Below, piece after piece: positions 57,129 to 64,000 of a stretch of DNA of 64,000 nt (its first letter is position 1; every line of letters begins with the position of its first letter). The position numbers were made by a program, and so were the translations under genes. A model generated the notes under the pieces. The model had not been told where the DNA came from. It was given only the letters and a program-made list of their open reading frames with translations, and did no database searches. The DNA comes from Pseudomonas sp. ANT_H12B (GTDB lineage Bacteria; Pseudomonadota; Gammaproteobacteria; Pseudomonadales; Pseudomonadaceae): contig NZ_VOBI01000001.1 in the NCBI RefSeq assembly GCF_008369325.1, forward strand, positions 186,001-250,000, written 5' to 3'.

Positions 57129-57225
57129 AATGTGGAAGCGGGCTTGCTCGCGAAAGCGGCGTCACATTCAACACATTGGTTGACTGACAGACCGCCTTCG
57201 CGAACATGCCCACTCCCACAGGTCC
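57129..57225. repeat. REP-like element pair
   Basis: tgtggaagcgggcttgctcg and inverted cgcgaacatgcccactccca, variant REP units after copD. Confidence 0.7.
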
Positions 57226-57309
57226 AACCACCTACGACCAAAGTCATCAAGTCATCGTATAACTTCTGATTGACATTCCCTGAAATCCTCGCAAATAATC
57301 GCCCCAATG

Positions 57310-57330
57310 TTGTACGACGACGTACGACAA
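57310..57330. promoter_or_regulatory. GTACGAC-type operator upstream of the OprD gene
   Basis: TTGTACGAC, GACGTACGACAA arranged as an inverted repeat of the TTGT-N13-ACAA kind, about 38 bp before the porin start. FCD-class GntR regulators of sugar acid genes bind sites of this type; none is in the window. Confidence 0.5.
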
Positions 57331-57367
57331 AAAATAAAAACAACAAAGAAAACAAGGGAGCGTCACA

Positions 57368-58666
57368 GTGAGCAAGCTCGTCCGCAATTCATCCGCCTGC
57401 ACCCCTCAATCCGCCTTCGCACGCCGTCATGCCCTGAGCCTGATAAGTTGCAGCAGCCTGGCCCTCGCCTTACCTATGACCAGCAACGCCGAAGGGTTCG
57501 TCGATGACGCCAAGGCCACGCTGAACCTGCGCAACTTCTACATCAATCGCAACTTCACCAACCCGGCCTACCCGCAGGGCAAGGCTGAAGAGTGGACGCA
57601 AAACTTCATCCTTGATGCCAAGTCCGGGTTTACCCAAGGCACCGTCGGCTTTGGTATGGACGTGCTGGGGCTGTACTCGCAAAAGCTCGACGGTGGTAAA
57701 GGCACCGGGGGTACTGGGTTGCTGCCGATTCACGACGATGGCCGCCCTGCCGACAATTACGGGCGTCTGGGTGTGGCGCTGAAAGGCAAAATTTCGAAAA
57801 CCGAATTGAAGGTCGGCGAATGGATGCCGGTGCTGCCGGTCCTGCGTTCCGACGACGGCCGATCCCTGCCGCAAACCTTCCAGGGTGGCCAGGTAACGTC
57901 CAGCGAGATCAGCGGCTTGACACTCTACGGCGGCCAGTTCCAGGGCAACAGCCCACGCAACGACGGGAGCATGGAAGACATGTTCATGAACGGCAAATCG
58001 GCGGCCCTCACCTCCGACCGTTTCAACTTCGGCGGCGGCGAGTATGCGTTCAACGACAAGCGTACCCAGGTCGGTGTCTGGTACTCGGAACTCAGCGACA
58101 TTTATCAGCAGCAGTACTTCAACCTGAGCCACAGCCAACCCATTGGCGACTGGACCCTCGGCGCCAACCTCGGCTACTTCATTGGCAAGGAAGACGGCAG
58201 CGCCCTGGCGGGCGACCTGGACAACAAAACCGCATTCGCCATGCTTTCGGCCAAATACGGTGGTAGCACCTTCTTTGTCGGCCTGCAAAAACTCAGCGGC
58301 GACGATGCCTGGATGCGGGTCAACGGCACCAGCGGCGGCACTCTGGCCAACGACAGTTACAACTCCAGCTACGACAACGCCAAGGAAAAATCCTGGCAGT
58401 TGCGCCACGACTACAACTTTGTGGTGCTCGGCATTCCCGGCCTGACGATGATGAACCGCTACATCAGCGGCGATAACGTGCACACCGGCACTATCACCGA
58501 CGGTAAGGAATGGGGCCGCGAATCGGAACTGGCTTACACCGTGCAAAGCGGCGTGCTGAAGAACCTCAACGTCAAATGGCGCAACGCGAGCATCCGCAAG
58601 GATTTCAGCACCAACGAATTTGACGAAAACCGCATCATCATCAACTACCCGATCTCGTTGCTGTAA
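57368..58666 (+). CDS. OprD-family outer membrane porin
   Basis: 432 residues, the substrate-selective 18-strand porin family. The N-terminal signal runs to about residue 41 (SLALALPMTSNA before EGFVDDAKATLNLRNFY). NRNFTNPAYPQGKAEEWTQN is the usual first-strand region and RNASIRKDFSTNEFDENRII with a terminal PISLL is the family C-terminus. Translation starts at a GTG with GGGAG upstream. It heads the uronate locus, so it may admit hexuronates or aldarates, as OprD members of sugar-acid clusters do. Confidence 0.9.
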   Translation: MSKLVRNSSACTPQSAFARRHALSLISCSSLALALPMTSNAEGFVDDAKATLNLRNFYINRNFTNPAYPQGKAEEWTQNFILDAKSGFTQGTVGFGMDVLGLYSQKLDGGKGTGGTGLLPIHDDGRPADNYGRLGVALKGKISKTELKVGEWMPVLPVLRSDDGRSLPQTFQGGQVTSSEISGLTLYGGQFQGNSPRNDGSMEDMFMNGKSAALTSDRFNFGGGEYAFNDKRTQVGVWYSELSDIYQQQYFNLSHSQPIGDWTLGANLGYFIGKEDGSALAGDLDNKTAFAMLSAKYGGSTFFVGLQKLSGDDAWMRVNGTSGGTLANDSYNSSYDNAKEKSWQLRHDYNFVVLGIPGLTMMNRYISGDNVHTGTITDGKEWGRESELAYTVQSGVLKNLNVKWRNASIRKDFSTNEFDENRIIINYPISLL

Positions 58667-58807
58667 GGCATTTATCCACCCTGCTGATAGATCGTTATCA
58701 CAGCGATCTATTTCAGCGGTTGGTCGAATTGAGCCTGGGACGACCCTCCGTCAATTTCAAACGATGACGCGTTGACAAGAACAGGAAAGCTTAACGATAC
58801 TCCGACC

Positions 58808-58824
58808 AAGTCGTACGACAACTT
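58808..58824. promoter_or_regulatory. GTCGTACGAC operator upstream of udh
   Basis: The perfect palindrome GTCGTACGAC at 58810-58819 lies inside AAGTCGTACGACAACTT, 46 bp before the dehydrogenase start. It shares the GTACGACAA core with the site at 57310, so one regulator probably controls both. Confidence 0.6.
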
Positions 58825-58869
58825 ACAACGAACTCAATAACAACAACTGCTTGTGCAGGGACTTTCAAA

Positions 58870-59691
58870 ATGACCACTCCAACAGCCCGCGCCCCTTTCA
58901 ATCGTTTGCTTCTGACCGGTGCCGCCGGTGGCCTCGGCAAAGTCTTGCGCGAAAGCCTGCGCCCTTACGCTAATGTGGTTCGCCTGTCGGACATCGCCGA
59001 CATCACCCCCGCCCTTGATGATCGCGAAGAAGTCATGCACTGCGACCTGGCAGACAAGCAAGCGGTGCATCAACTGGTGGAAGGCGTGGACGCGATCCTG
59101 CACTTCGGCGGCGTGTCGACGGAGCACTCGTTCGAAGACATTCTCGGCGCCAACATCTGCGGCGTATTCCACATTTACGAAGCCGCTCGCCGGCATGGCG
59201 TGAAACGCGTGATTTTCGCCAGCTCCAATCATGTGATCGGCTTCTACAAACAGGACGAAGTCATCGACGCCCACTCCCCTCGCCGCCCGGACAGCTATTA
59301 CGGTTTGTCCAAGTGCTACGGCGAAGACACGGCCAGTTTCTACTTCGATCGCTACGGCATCGAGACCGTCAGTATTCGCATCGGCTCTTCTTTCCCGGAA
59401 CCGCAAAACCGCCGAATGATGAGCACCTGGTTGAGCTTCGGTGACCTGACCCAATTGATCGAGTGCGCGTTGTACACCCCGAACGTCGGCCACACCGTGG
59501 TCTACGGTGCGTCCGACAACAAGAACGTCTGGTGGGACAACCGCTACGCCACAAGCCTGGGTTACGCACCACAGGACAGCTCCGAAGTGTTCCGCGAAAA
59601 AGTCGAAGCCCAGCCAATGCCGGCCGCTGATGACCCGGCCATGGTTTACCAGGGTGGCGCGTTTGTGGCAGTTGGCCCGTTCGGCGACTGA
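58870..59691 (+). CDS. udh: Uronate dehydrogenase
   Basis: Oxidises D-glucuronate or D-galacturonate with NAD to the aldaro-lactone. The 273-residue extended SDR has the nucleotide motif TGAAGGLGKVL and the catalytic SSNHVIG with DSYYGLSKCYGED, an intact Tyr-x3-Lys. The sequence is recognisably that of the Pseudomonas uronate dehydrogenases. The lactonase gene begins 51 bp later and the TRAP transporter follows. A GTCGTACGAC operator is upstream. Confidence 0.92.
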   Translation: MTTPTARAPFNRLLLTGAAGGLGKVLRESLRPYANVVRLSDIADITPALDDREEVMHCDLADKQAVHQLVEGVDAILHFGGVSTEHSFEDILGANICGVFHIYEAARRHGVKRVIFASSNHVIGFYKQDEVIDAHSPRRPDSYYGLSKCYGEDTASFYFDRYGIETVSIRIGSSFPEPQNRRMMSTWLSFGDLTQLIECALYTPNVGHTVVYGASDNKNVWWDNRYATSLGYAPQDSSEVFREKVEAQPMPAADDPAMVYQGGAFVAVGPFGD

Positions 59692-59742
59692 ACCGCGTAT
59701 TCACTTGATCCCAACTACAAAAAACCAAGGGAATGAGTTGCC

Positions 59743-60630
59743 ATGCAAGCTGAATTGATTGTCGATGCCCGCAACGCAGTCGGTGAAAGCCCGGTCTGGG
59801 TCCCCGAGGAAAACGCCCTGTATTGGGTTGATATTCCTGCCGGTGGACTTCAGCGCTGGAGCGCCGAAACCGGCCATGTCCATTCTTGGACCGCTCCGCA
59901 GATGCTCGCCTGCATTGCCCGCCAAAGCGACGGCAGTTGGGTTGCCGGGATGGAAAGCGGGTTCTTCCATCTTCACCCGCATAACGACGGCAGCCTCGAC
60001 AGCAACCTTCTGGCGCCGGTCAAACACGCCCGCACTGATATGCGCTTGAATGATGGGCGCTGCGATCGTCAGGGACGCTTCTGGGCCGGCAGCATGGTGC
60101 TGAACATGGGCGCCAATGCTGCCGACGGTACGCTTTACCGCTACAGCGCCGGTCAACGCGGACCGATCGATGCGCAACTCAGCGGATTCATCGTGCCCAA
60201 CGGCCTGGGTTTCAGCCCGGACGGGCGGACGATGTACCTGTCTGACTCCCATCCGCTGGTCCAGCAAATCTGGGCCTTTGATTACGACATCGACAGCGGC
60301 ACACCGTCCAATCGCCGACTATTTGTCGACATGAATCAGTTCCCAGGTCGTCCCGACGGCGCAGCGGTTGATGCCGAAGGCTGCTACTGGATTTGCGCCA
60401 ACGACGCCGGATTGATTCACCGTTTTACCCCCGATGGCCGGCTGGACCGTTCCCTCGCCGTACCGGTGAAAAAACCGACCATGTGCGCCTTCGGTGGCAG
60501 CCGACTGGACACGCTGTTTGTGACCTCGATCCGCCCCGGTGACGACCATGACGAACAGTCATTGGCTGGCGGGGTGTTCGCCCTCGACCCCGGCGTCAAA
60601 GGGTTGCCGGAACCTCTTTTCAACCACTAG
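59743..60630 (+). CDS. SMP-30/gluconolactonase-family lactonase
   Basis: 295 residues of six-bladed beta-propeller. VGESPVWVPEENALYWVDI opens with the metal-binding Glu, RLNDGRCDRQGRFWAG carries the next ligand, and GLGFSPDGRTMYLSDS the Asn/Asp pair. It should hydrolyse the aldarolactone made by uronate dehydrogenase to galactarate or glucarate. AAGGGA precedes the ATG. It is part of the udh operon, ahead of the TRAP genes. Confidence 0.9.
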   Translation: MQAELIVDARNAVGESPVWVPEENALYWVDIPAGGLQRWSAETGHVHSWTAPQMLACIARQSDGSWVAGMESGFFHLHPHNDGSLDSNLLAPVKHARTDMRLNDGRCDRQGRFWAGSMVLNMGANAADGTLYRYSAGQRGPIDAQLSGFIVPNGLGFSPDGRTMYLSDSHPLVQQIWAFDYDIDSGTPSNRRLFVDMNQFPGRPDGAAVDAEGCYWICANDAGLIHRFTPDGRLDRSLAVPVKKPTMCAFGGSRLDTLFVTSIRPGDDHDEQSLAGGVFALDPGVKGLPEPLFNH

Positions 60631-60698
60631 CTCCACCCGCTTCTGCTGCACCGCTGCGCATTGAATACAAAAAAAATAACAACATTGGAGACAACCTC

Positions 60699-61670
60699 AT
60701 GCACTTCAAACGCACCTTGCTCGCCGCTGCACTCCCCTTGGCCTTCACCCTCAGCAGTGCCGCTCAAGCGCTGGAAGTGAAATACGCCGATATCCATCCG
60801 GCCGGTTATCCGACCGTGGTGGCGGAAGAACAACTGGGCAAGACCCTGGTGGCCGACAGTAACGGCGCACTGACCTTCAAAATGTTCGCTGGTGGCGTGC
60901 TCGGCTCGGAAAAAGAAGTGATCGAACAGATGCAGGTTGGCGCCATCCAGATGGCTCGCGTCAGTCTCGGCATCGTTGGCCCCGTGGTACCAGACGTGAA
61001 TGTGTTCAACATGCCGTTCGTGTTCCGTGACCAGGCGCACATGCGCAAAGTCATCGACGGCGACGTTGGCGACGCGATCCTCGACAAAATTACCCACTCC
61101 GAATTCGGCCTGGTGGCTCTGGCCTGGATGGACGGTGGTACACGCAACATCTACACCAAAAAACCGGTGCGCAAACTTGAAGACCTCAAGGGCATGAAAA
61201 TCCGCGTGCAAGGCAACCCGATGTTTATCGAAACCATCAACGCCATGGGCGGTAACGGCATTGCGATGGACACCGGCGAGATCTTCAGCGCCTTGCAGAC
61301 CGGGGTGATCGACGGCGCGGAAAACAACCCGCCGACCCTGCTCGAACACAACCACTACCAGAACGCCAAGTTCTACAGCCTGACCGGGCACTTGATCCTG
61401 CCCGAGCCGATCGTGATGTCGAAAATCACCTGGGAGAAACTCACCCCCGAGCAGCAAGTCCTGGTGAAGAAAACCGCCAAAGCCGCACAGGCGCAAGAAC
61501 GCATCCTCTGGGACGCAAAATCGGCCAGCAGCGAAGAAAAACTCAAGGCCGCTGGCGTCGAGTTCATCACCGTCGACAGGAAACCTTTCTATGAGGCAAC
61601 CGCCTCGATCCGCGAAAAATATGGCGCGCCTTACGCCGACCTGATCAAGCGCATCGAAGCCGTTCAGTAA
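60699..61670 (+). CDS. TRAP transporter substrate-binding protein, DctP type
   Basis: 323 residues with the signal peptide MHFKRTLLAAALPLAFTLSSAAQA. The TRAP binding motif is seen in LEDLKGMKIRVQGNPMFIET, where the Arg clamps the carboxylate, and in TGVIDGAENNPPTLLEHNHY. The ligand is probably a hexuronate given the neighbours, as for UxuP/DctP-type proteins. GGAGA lies before the ATG. It is followed by the two membrane subunits in order. Confidence 0.92.
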   Translation: MHFKRTLLAAALPLAFTLSSAAQALEVKYADIHPAGYPTVVAEEQLGKTLVADSNGALTFKMFAGGVLGSEKEVIEQMQVGAIQMARVSLGIVGPVVPDVNVFNMPFVFRDQAHMRKVIDGDVGDAILDKITHSEFGLVALAWMDGGTRNIYTKKPVRKLEDLKGMKIRVQGNPMFIETINAMGGNGIAMDTGEIFSALQTGVIDGAENNPPTLLEHNHYQNAKFYSLTGHLILPEPIVMSKITWEKLTPEQQVLVKKTAKAAQAQERILWDAKSASSEEKLKAAGVEFITVDRKPFYEATASIREKYGAPYADLIKRIEAVQ

Positions 61671-61748
61671 CCCTCCCTGCATTCATGAAAGGCCCGGCGC
61701 CGCTGACGGTGGTGTATGTCAGCGCGCTCCCGGTTACGGTGGAACCCG

Positions 61749-62276
61749 ATGAAGAATCTGCTGCTGCGCATCAACGACAAAATCTACATGACCTGTATCT
61801 GGGTCGCCGGGCTCTCCGTTCTGGCCATTGCGTTAATCATTCCCTGGGGTGTTTTCGCCCGCTACGTGCTCGGCACCGGCTCCAGCTGGCCGGAGCCCAC
61901 CGCCATTTTGCTGATGATGGTGTTTACCTTCATCGGTGCCGCGGCCAGTTATCGCGCCGGTGCGCACATGGCAGTGGCCATGCTGACCGACCGCATGACG
62001 CCCCAACTGCGCCAGATCATGAGCATCGTGTCGCAACTGTTGATGGCAACGATCTGCCTGTTCATGACGATCTGGGGCACCAAGCTCTGCCTGTCGACCT
62101 GGAACCAGTTCATGAGCGCCCTGCCCACCCTGCGCGTGGGCATCACTTATATGCCGATCCCCGTGGGCGGTTTGCTGACGCTCATTTTTGTCCTGGAAAA
62201 ACTCTTGCTCGGTGATCAGAGCAACCGTCGGGTCGTGCGTTTCGACCTGGTTGAAGAAAGCGAAGGTGCCGCCTAA
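61749..62276 (+). CDS. TRAP transporter small membrane subunit, DctQ type
   Basis: 175 residues with four hydrophobic segments (WVAGLSVLAIALIIPWGVFA, PTAILLMMVFTFIGAAASY, near 92-110, and near 135-155). SWPEPTAILLMMVFTFIGA and YRAGAHMAVAML are the usual DctQ motifs. The ATG at 61749 has GGTGGA upstream; the frame opens earlier but without signals. The stop overlaps the start of the large subunit region by adjacency (next ATG at 62277). Confidence 0.9.
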   Translation: MKNLLLRINDKIYMTCIWVAGLSVLAIALIIPWGVFARYVLGTGSSWPEPTAILLMMVFTFIGAAASYRAGAHMAVAMLTDRMTPQLRQIMSIVSQLLMATICLFMTIWGTKLCLSTWNQFMSALPTLRVGITYMPIPVGGLLTLIFVLEKLLLGDQSNRRVVRFDLVEESEGAA

Positions 62277-63557
62277 ATGGATGCTCTGATTTTGCTCGGC
62301 AGTTTTATCGCTTTGATCATGATCGGCATGCCGGTCGCCTACGCCCTGGGCCTTTCTGCCCTGATCGGGGCGTGGTGGATTGACATCCCGTTCCAGGCGC
62401 TGATGATTCAGGTCGCTGGAGGTGTGAACAAATTCTCTTTGCTGGCTATTCCGTTTTTCGTACTCGCGGGCGCGATCATGGCCGAGGGCGGAATGTCCCG
62501 GCGGCTGGTGGCGTTTGCTGGCGTTTTGGTCGGGTTCGTCCGTGGCGGGTTGTCGCTGGTCAACATCATGGCCTCGACGTTCTTTGGCGCGATTTCCGGT
62601 TCCTCGGTAGCTGACACCGCGTCGGTCGGTTCGGTACTGATCCCGGAAATGGAACGCCGTGGCTACCCGCGTGACTTCGCGACAGCTGTCACTGTCAGCG
62701 GCTCGGTTCAAGCCCTTTTGACCCCGCCCAGCCACAACTCGGTGCTCTACTCGCTGGCCGCTGGCGGCACGGTGTCGATCGCGTCGCTGTTCATGGCCGG
62801 TGTAGTGCCGGGGCTGTTGATGAGCGCGTGCCTGATGGTGCTGTGCCTGATCTTCGCCAGAAAGCGCAACTACCCCAAGGGCGAAGTCATTCCCATGCGC
62901 CAGGCGCTGAAAATCTGCGGGGAAGCGCTGTGGGGCTTGATGGCGATGGTCATCATTCTCGGCGGCATTCTCTCGGGTATCTTCACCGCCACCGAATCGG
63001 CGGCCATCGCGGTACTGTGGTCGTTCTTCGTGACCATGTTCATCTACCGCGACTACAAGTGGAGCGAGCTGCCGAAACTGATGCACCGCACGGTGCGGAC
63101 GATTTCGATCGTGATGATCCTGATCGGCTTCGCCGCCAGTTTCGGCTACATCATGACGCTGATGCAGATCCCGTCGAAGATCACCACGATGTTCCTGACC
63201 CTGTCGGACAACCGTTACGTGATCCTGATGTGCATCAACGTCATGTTGCTGTTGCTCGGCACGGTGATGGACATGGCGCCGCTGATCCTGATCCTGACGC
63301 CGATTCTAATGCCGGTGATTCTGGGCATTGGCGTGGACCCGGTGCAGTTCGGCATGATCATGCTGGTGAACCTGGGGATTGGTTTGATAACACCGCCGGT
63401 GGGTGCGGTGCTGTTCGTGGGGTCGGCAGTGGGCAAGGTCAGTATCGAAAGCACCGTGAAAGCCCTGCTACCGTTCTATGGCGTGCTGTTTTTGGTGCTG
63501 TTGGCCGTGACCTATATTCCGGCGTTGTCGCTGTGGTTGCCGCATTTGGTGTTGTAA
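62277..63557 (+). CDS. TRAP transporter large membrane subunit, DctM type
   Basis: 426 residues with about twelve hydrophobic segments, the sodium-coupled permease of the TRAP system. FKFSLLAIPFFVLAG-like NKFSLLAIPFFVLAGAIM and FFGAISGSSVADTASVGSVL are DctM signatures; TPPSHNSVLY and ITPPVGAVLFVGSAVGKV follow. It begins directly after dctQ and completes the DctPQM set, which would import the uronate used by udh. A weak hairpin follows the stop. Confidence 0.93.
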   Translation: MDALILLGSFIALIMIGMPVAYALGLSALIGAWWIDIPFQALMIQVAGGVNKFSLLAIPFFVLAGAIMAEGGMSRRLVAFAGVLVGFVRGGLSLVNIMASTFFGAISGSSVADTASVGSVLIPEMERRGYPRDFATAVTVSGSVQALLTPPSHNSVLYSLAAGGTVSIASLFMAGVVPGLLMSACLMVLCLIFARKRNYPKGEVIPMRQALKICGEALWGLMAMVIILGGILSGIFTATESAAIAVLWSFFVTMFIYRDYKWSELPKLMHRTVRTISIVMILIGFAASFGYIMTLMQIPSKITTMFLTLSDNRYVILMCINVMLLLLGTVMDMAPLILILTPILMPVILGIGVDPVQFGMIMLVNLGIGLITPPVGAVLFVGSAVGKVSIESTVKALLPFYGVLFLVLLAVTYIPALSLWLPHLVL

Positions 63558-63563
63558 CAAGTG

Positions 63564-63585
63564 GCCCCTCCGTCAAACGAGGGGC
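63564..63585. terminator. Hairpin after the DctM gene
   Basis: GCCCCTC/GAGGGGC with an eight-base loop, seven bases after the stop; no T run follows, so termination is uncertain and transcription may continue into the epimerase gene. Confidence 0.45.
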
Positions 63586-63629
63586 ACACGCAGGGCACAT
63601 CGGTGTTCATCCATTAGAGCTCAACAGAT

Positions 63630-64000
63630 ATGACGTTAATACGCCTCGAACTTGAAGACGAACTCACCCACCTCACCCTCGCCCCGGAACTCGGTGCGAG
63701 CATCGTCAACTGGACCGTGCGCAGCACCGGGCAGCCGCTGTTGCGCCACGCCGATACTCACGCGCTGAACACCGGCCTGCCGGGTAAACTCGGCTGCTTT
63801 CCCTTGGTGCCCTGGTCCAATCGCATTGCCCAAGGCGGCTTTGAATGTCCCGATGGCTGGCTGGCGCTGACAGCCAACAGCCTCACCGATCCCCTGCCGA
63901 TTCACGGCAGCGCCTGGCAACAGCCCTGGCAAGTAGTTTCCCATTCAAGTAATGAAGTCGTCCTGCAACTCGACAGCACAACGCCCTTCGCCTATCGCGC
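63630..64000 (+). CDS. Aldose 1-epimerase family protein, cut by the window end
   Basis: The first 123 or so residues of a galactose-mutarotase-fold protein. HLTLAPELGASIVNWTVRST and LGCFPLVPWSNRIAQGGFE carry the conserved NRI with the substrate-binding Arg, and PIHGSAWQQPWQ the first active-site histidine. Placed after the uronate TRAP genes, it may speed anomer conversion of the uronate, because uronate dehydrogenases act on one pyranose anomer. The 3' end lies outside the window. Confidence 0.88.
   Translation, partial: MTLIRLELEDELTHLTLAPELGASIVNWTVRSTGQPLLRHADTHALNTGLPGKLGCFPLVPWSNRIAQGGFECPDGWLALTANSLTDPLPIHGSAWQQPWQVVSHSSNEVVLQLDSTTPFAYR

Noticed and set aside
61833..63086. Long minus-strand open frame opposite dctQ and dctM
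   Set aside because: Low-complexity H/Q/D/R-rich translation, complement of hydrophobic codons; no start signal.

Overview
The window looks like chromosome from a fluorescent-group Pseudomonas. It is GC-rich and densely coded, and it carries typical Pseudomonas REP elements (gtgggagcgggcttgcccgc type) and the cccacgctctgcgtggg palindromes. It also has a recognisable order: rnhA, methyltransferase, gloB, mltD, a Yej-type ABC transporter with two binding proteins, then fabI; further along come usp, DUF1289 and acnB. I see no rRNA, tRNA, CRISPR array, prophage or insertion sequence.

Layout. 1-11.9 kb holds housekeeping and envelope genes: rnhA (cut by the window edge), a SAM methyltransferase, gloB, mltD, a five-gene peptide ABC operon of YejABEF type with two tandem substrate-binding proteins, and fabI. 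12-31.5 kb is accessory metabolism and regulation: a LysR regulator divergent from a VOC protein and amidase; a GGDEF protein; an isoquinoline-1-oxidoreductase-like molybdoenzyme with its cytochrome c; a broken SDR gene; a small PpyR-like membrane protein; an AraC regulator; two LysE exporters; a tripartite tricarboxylate transporter (TctCBA); an EamA exporter with a histidine-rich tail; a minimal arsC-arsH pair; an ada / PEP-mutase-like / alkA group for alkylation repair; and a GFA protein. 31.5-39 kb has a kinase remnant, miaE, a universal stress protein, a DUF1289 gene, acnB behind a long structured leader, and an amino acid permease. 39-47.3 kb has tautomerase/TetR, a hydroxyacid dehydrogenase, an acyl-CoA-linked phosphotransferase/SDR pair, a Gfo/Idh oxidoreductase, small hypothetical genes, a PAS-LuxR regulator and a collapsed double pseudogene.

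47.3-55.8 kb is a complete reductive pyrimidine degradation locus. Dihydropyrimidine dehydrogenase (PreT/PreA) reduces uracil or thymine, dihydropyrimidinase opens the ring, and the M20-type amidohydrolase splits the N-carbamoyl-beta-amino acid. An NCS1 permease imports the base and a RutR/PydR-like TetR regulator closes the locus. The two arms diverge from a 618-bp intergenic region with two strong palindromes. 55.9-57.1 kb is a copC-copD pair.

57.3 kb to the end is a uronate/aldarate locus: OprD-type porin, uronate dehydrogenase, SMP-30 lactonase, TRAP transporter (DctPQM) and the start of an aldose 1-epimerase. Together they would import hexuronate, oxidise it to an aldarolactone and hydrolyse the lactone. 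Matching GTACGAC-type operators precede the porin and the dehydrogenase.

The most interesting unexplained structure is the acnB leader at about 34,363-34,647. It has a good sigma-70 promoter, a 17-bp long-range stem and an inner extended hairpin. Next come the two palindromes in the pyrimidine control region, and the arsCH operon that has an operator-like promoter but no arsR or arsB. I found no clear novel multi-gene defence or mobile system.
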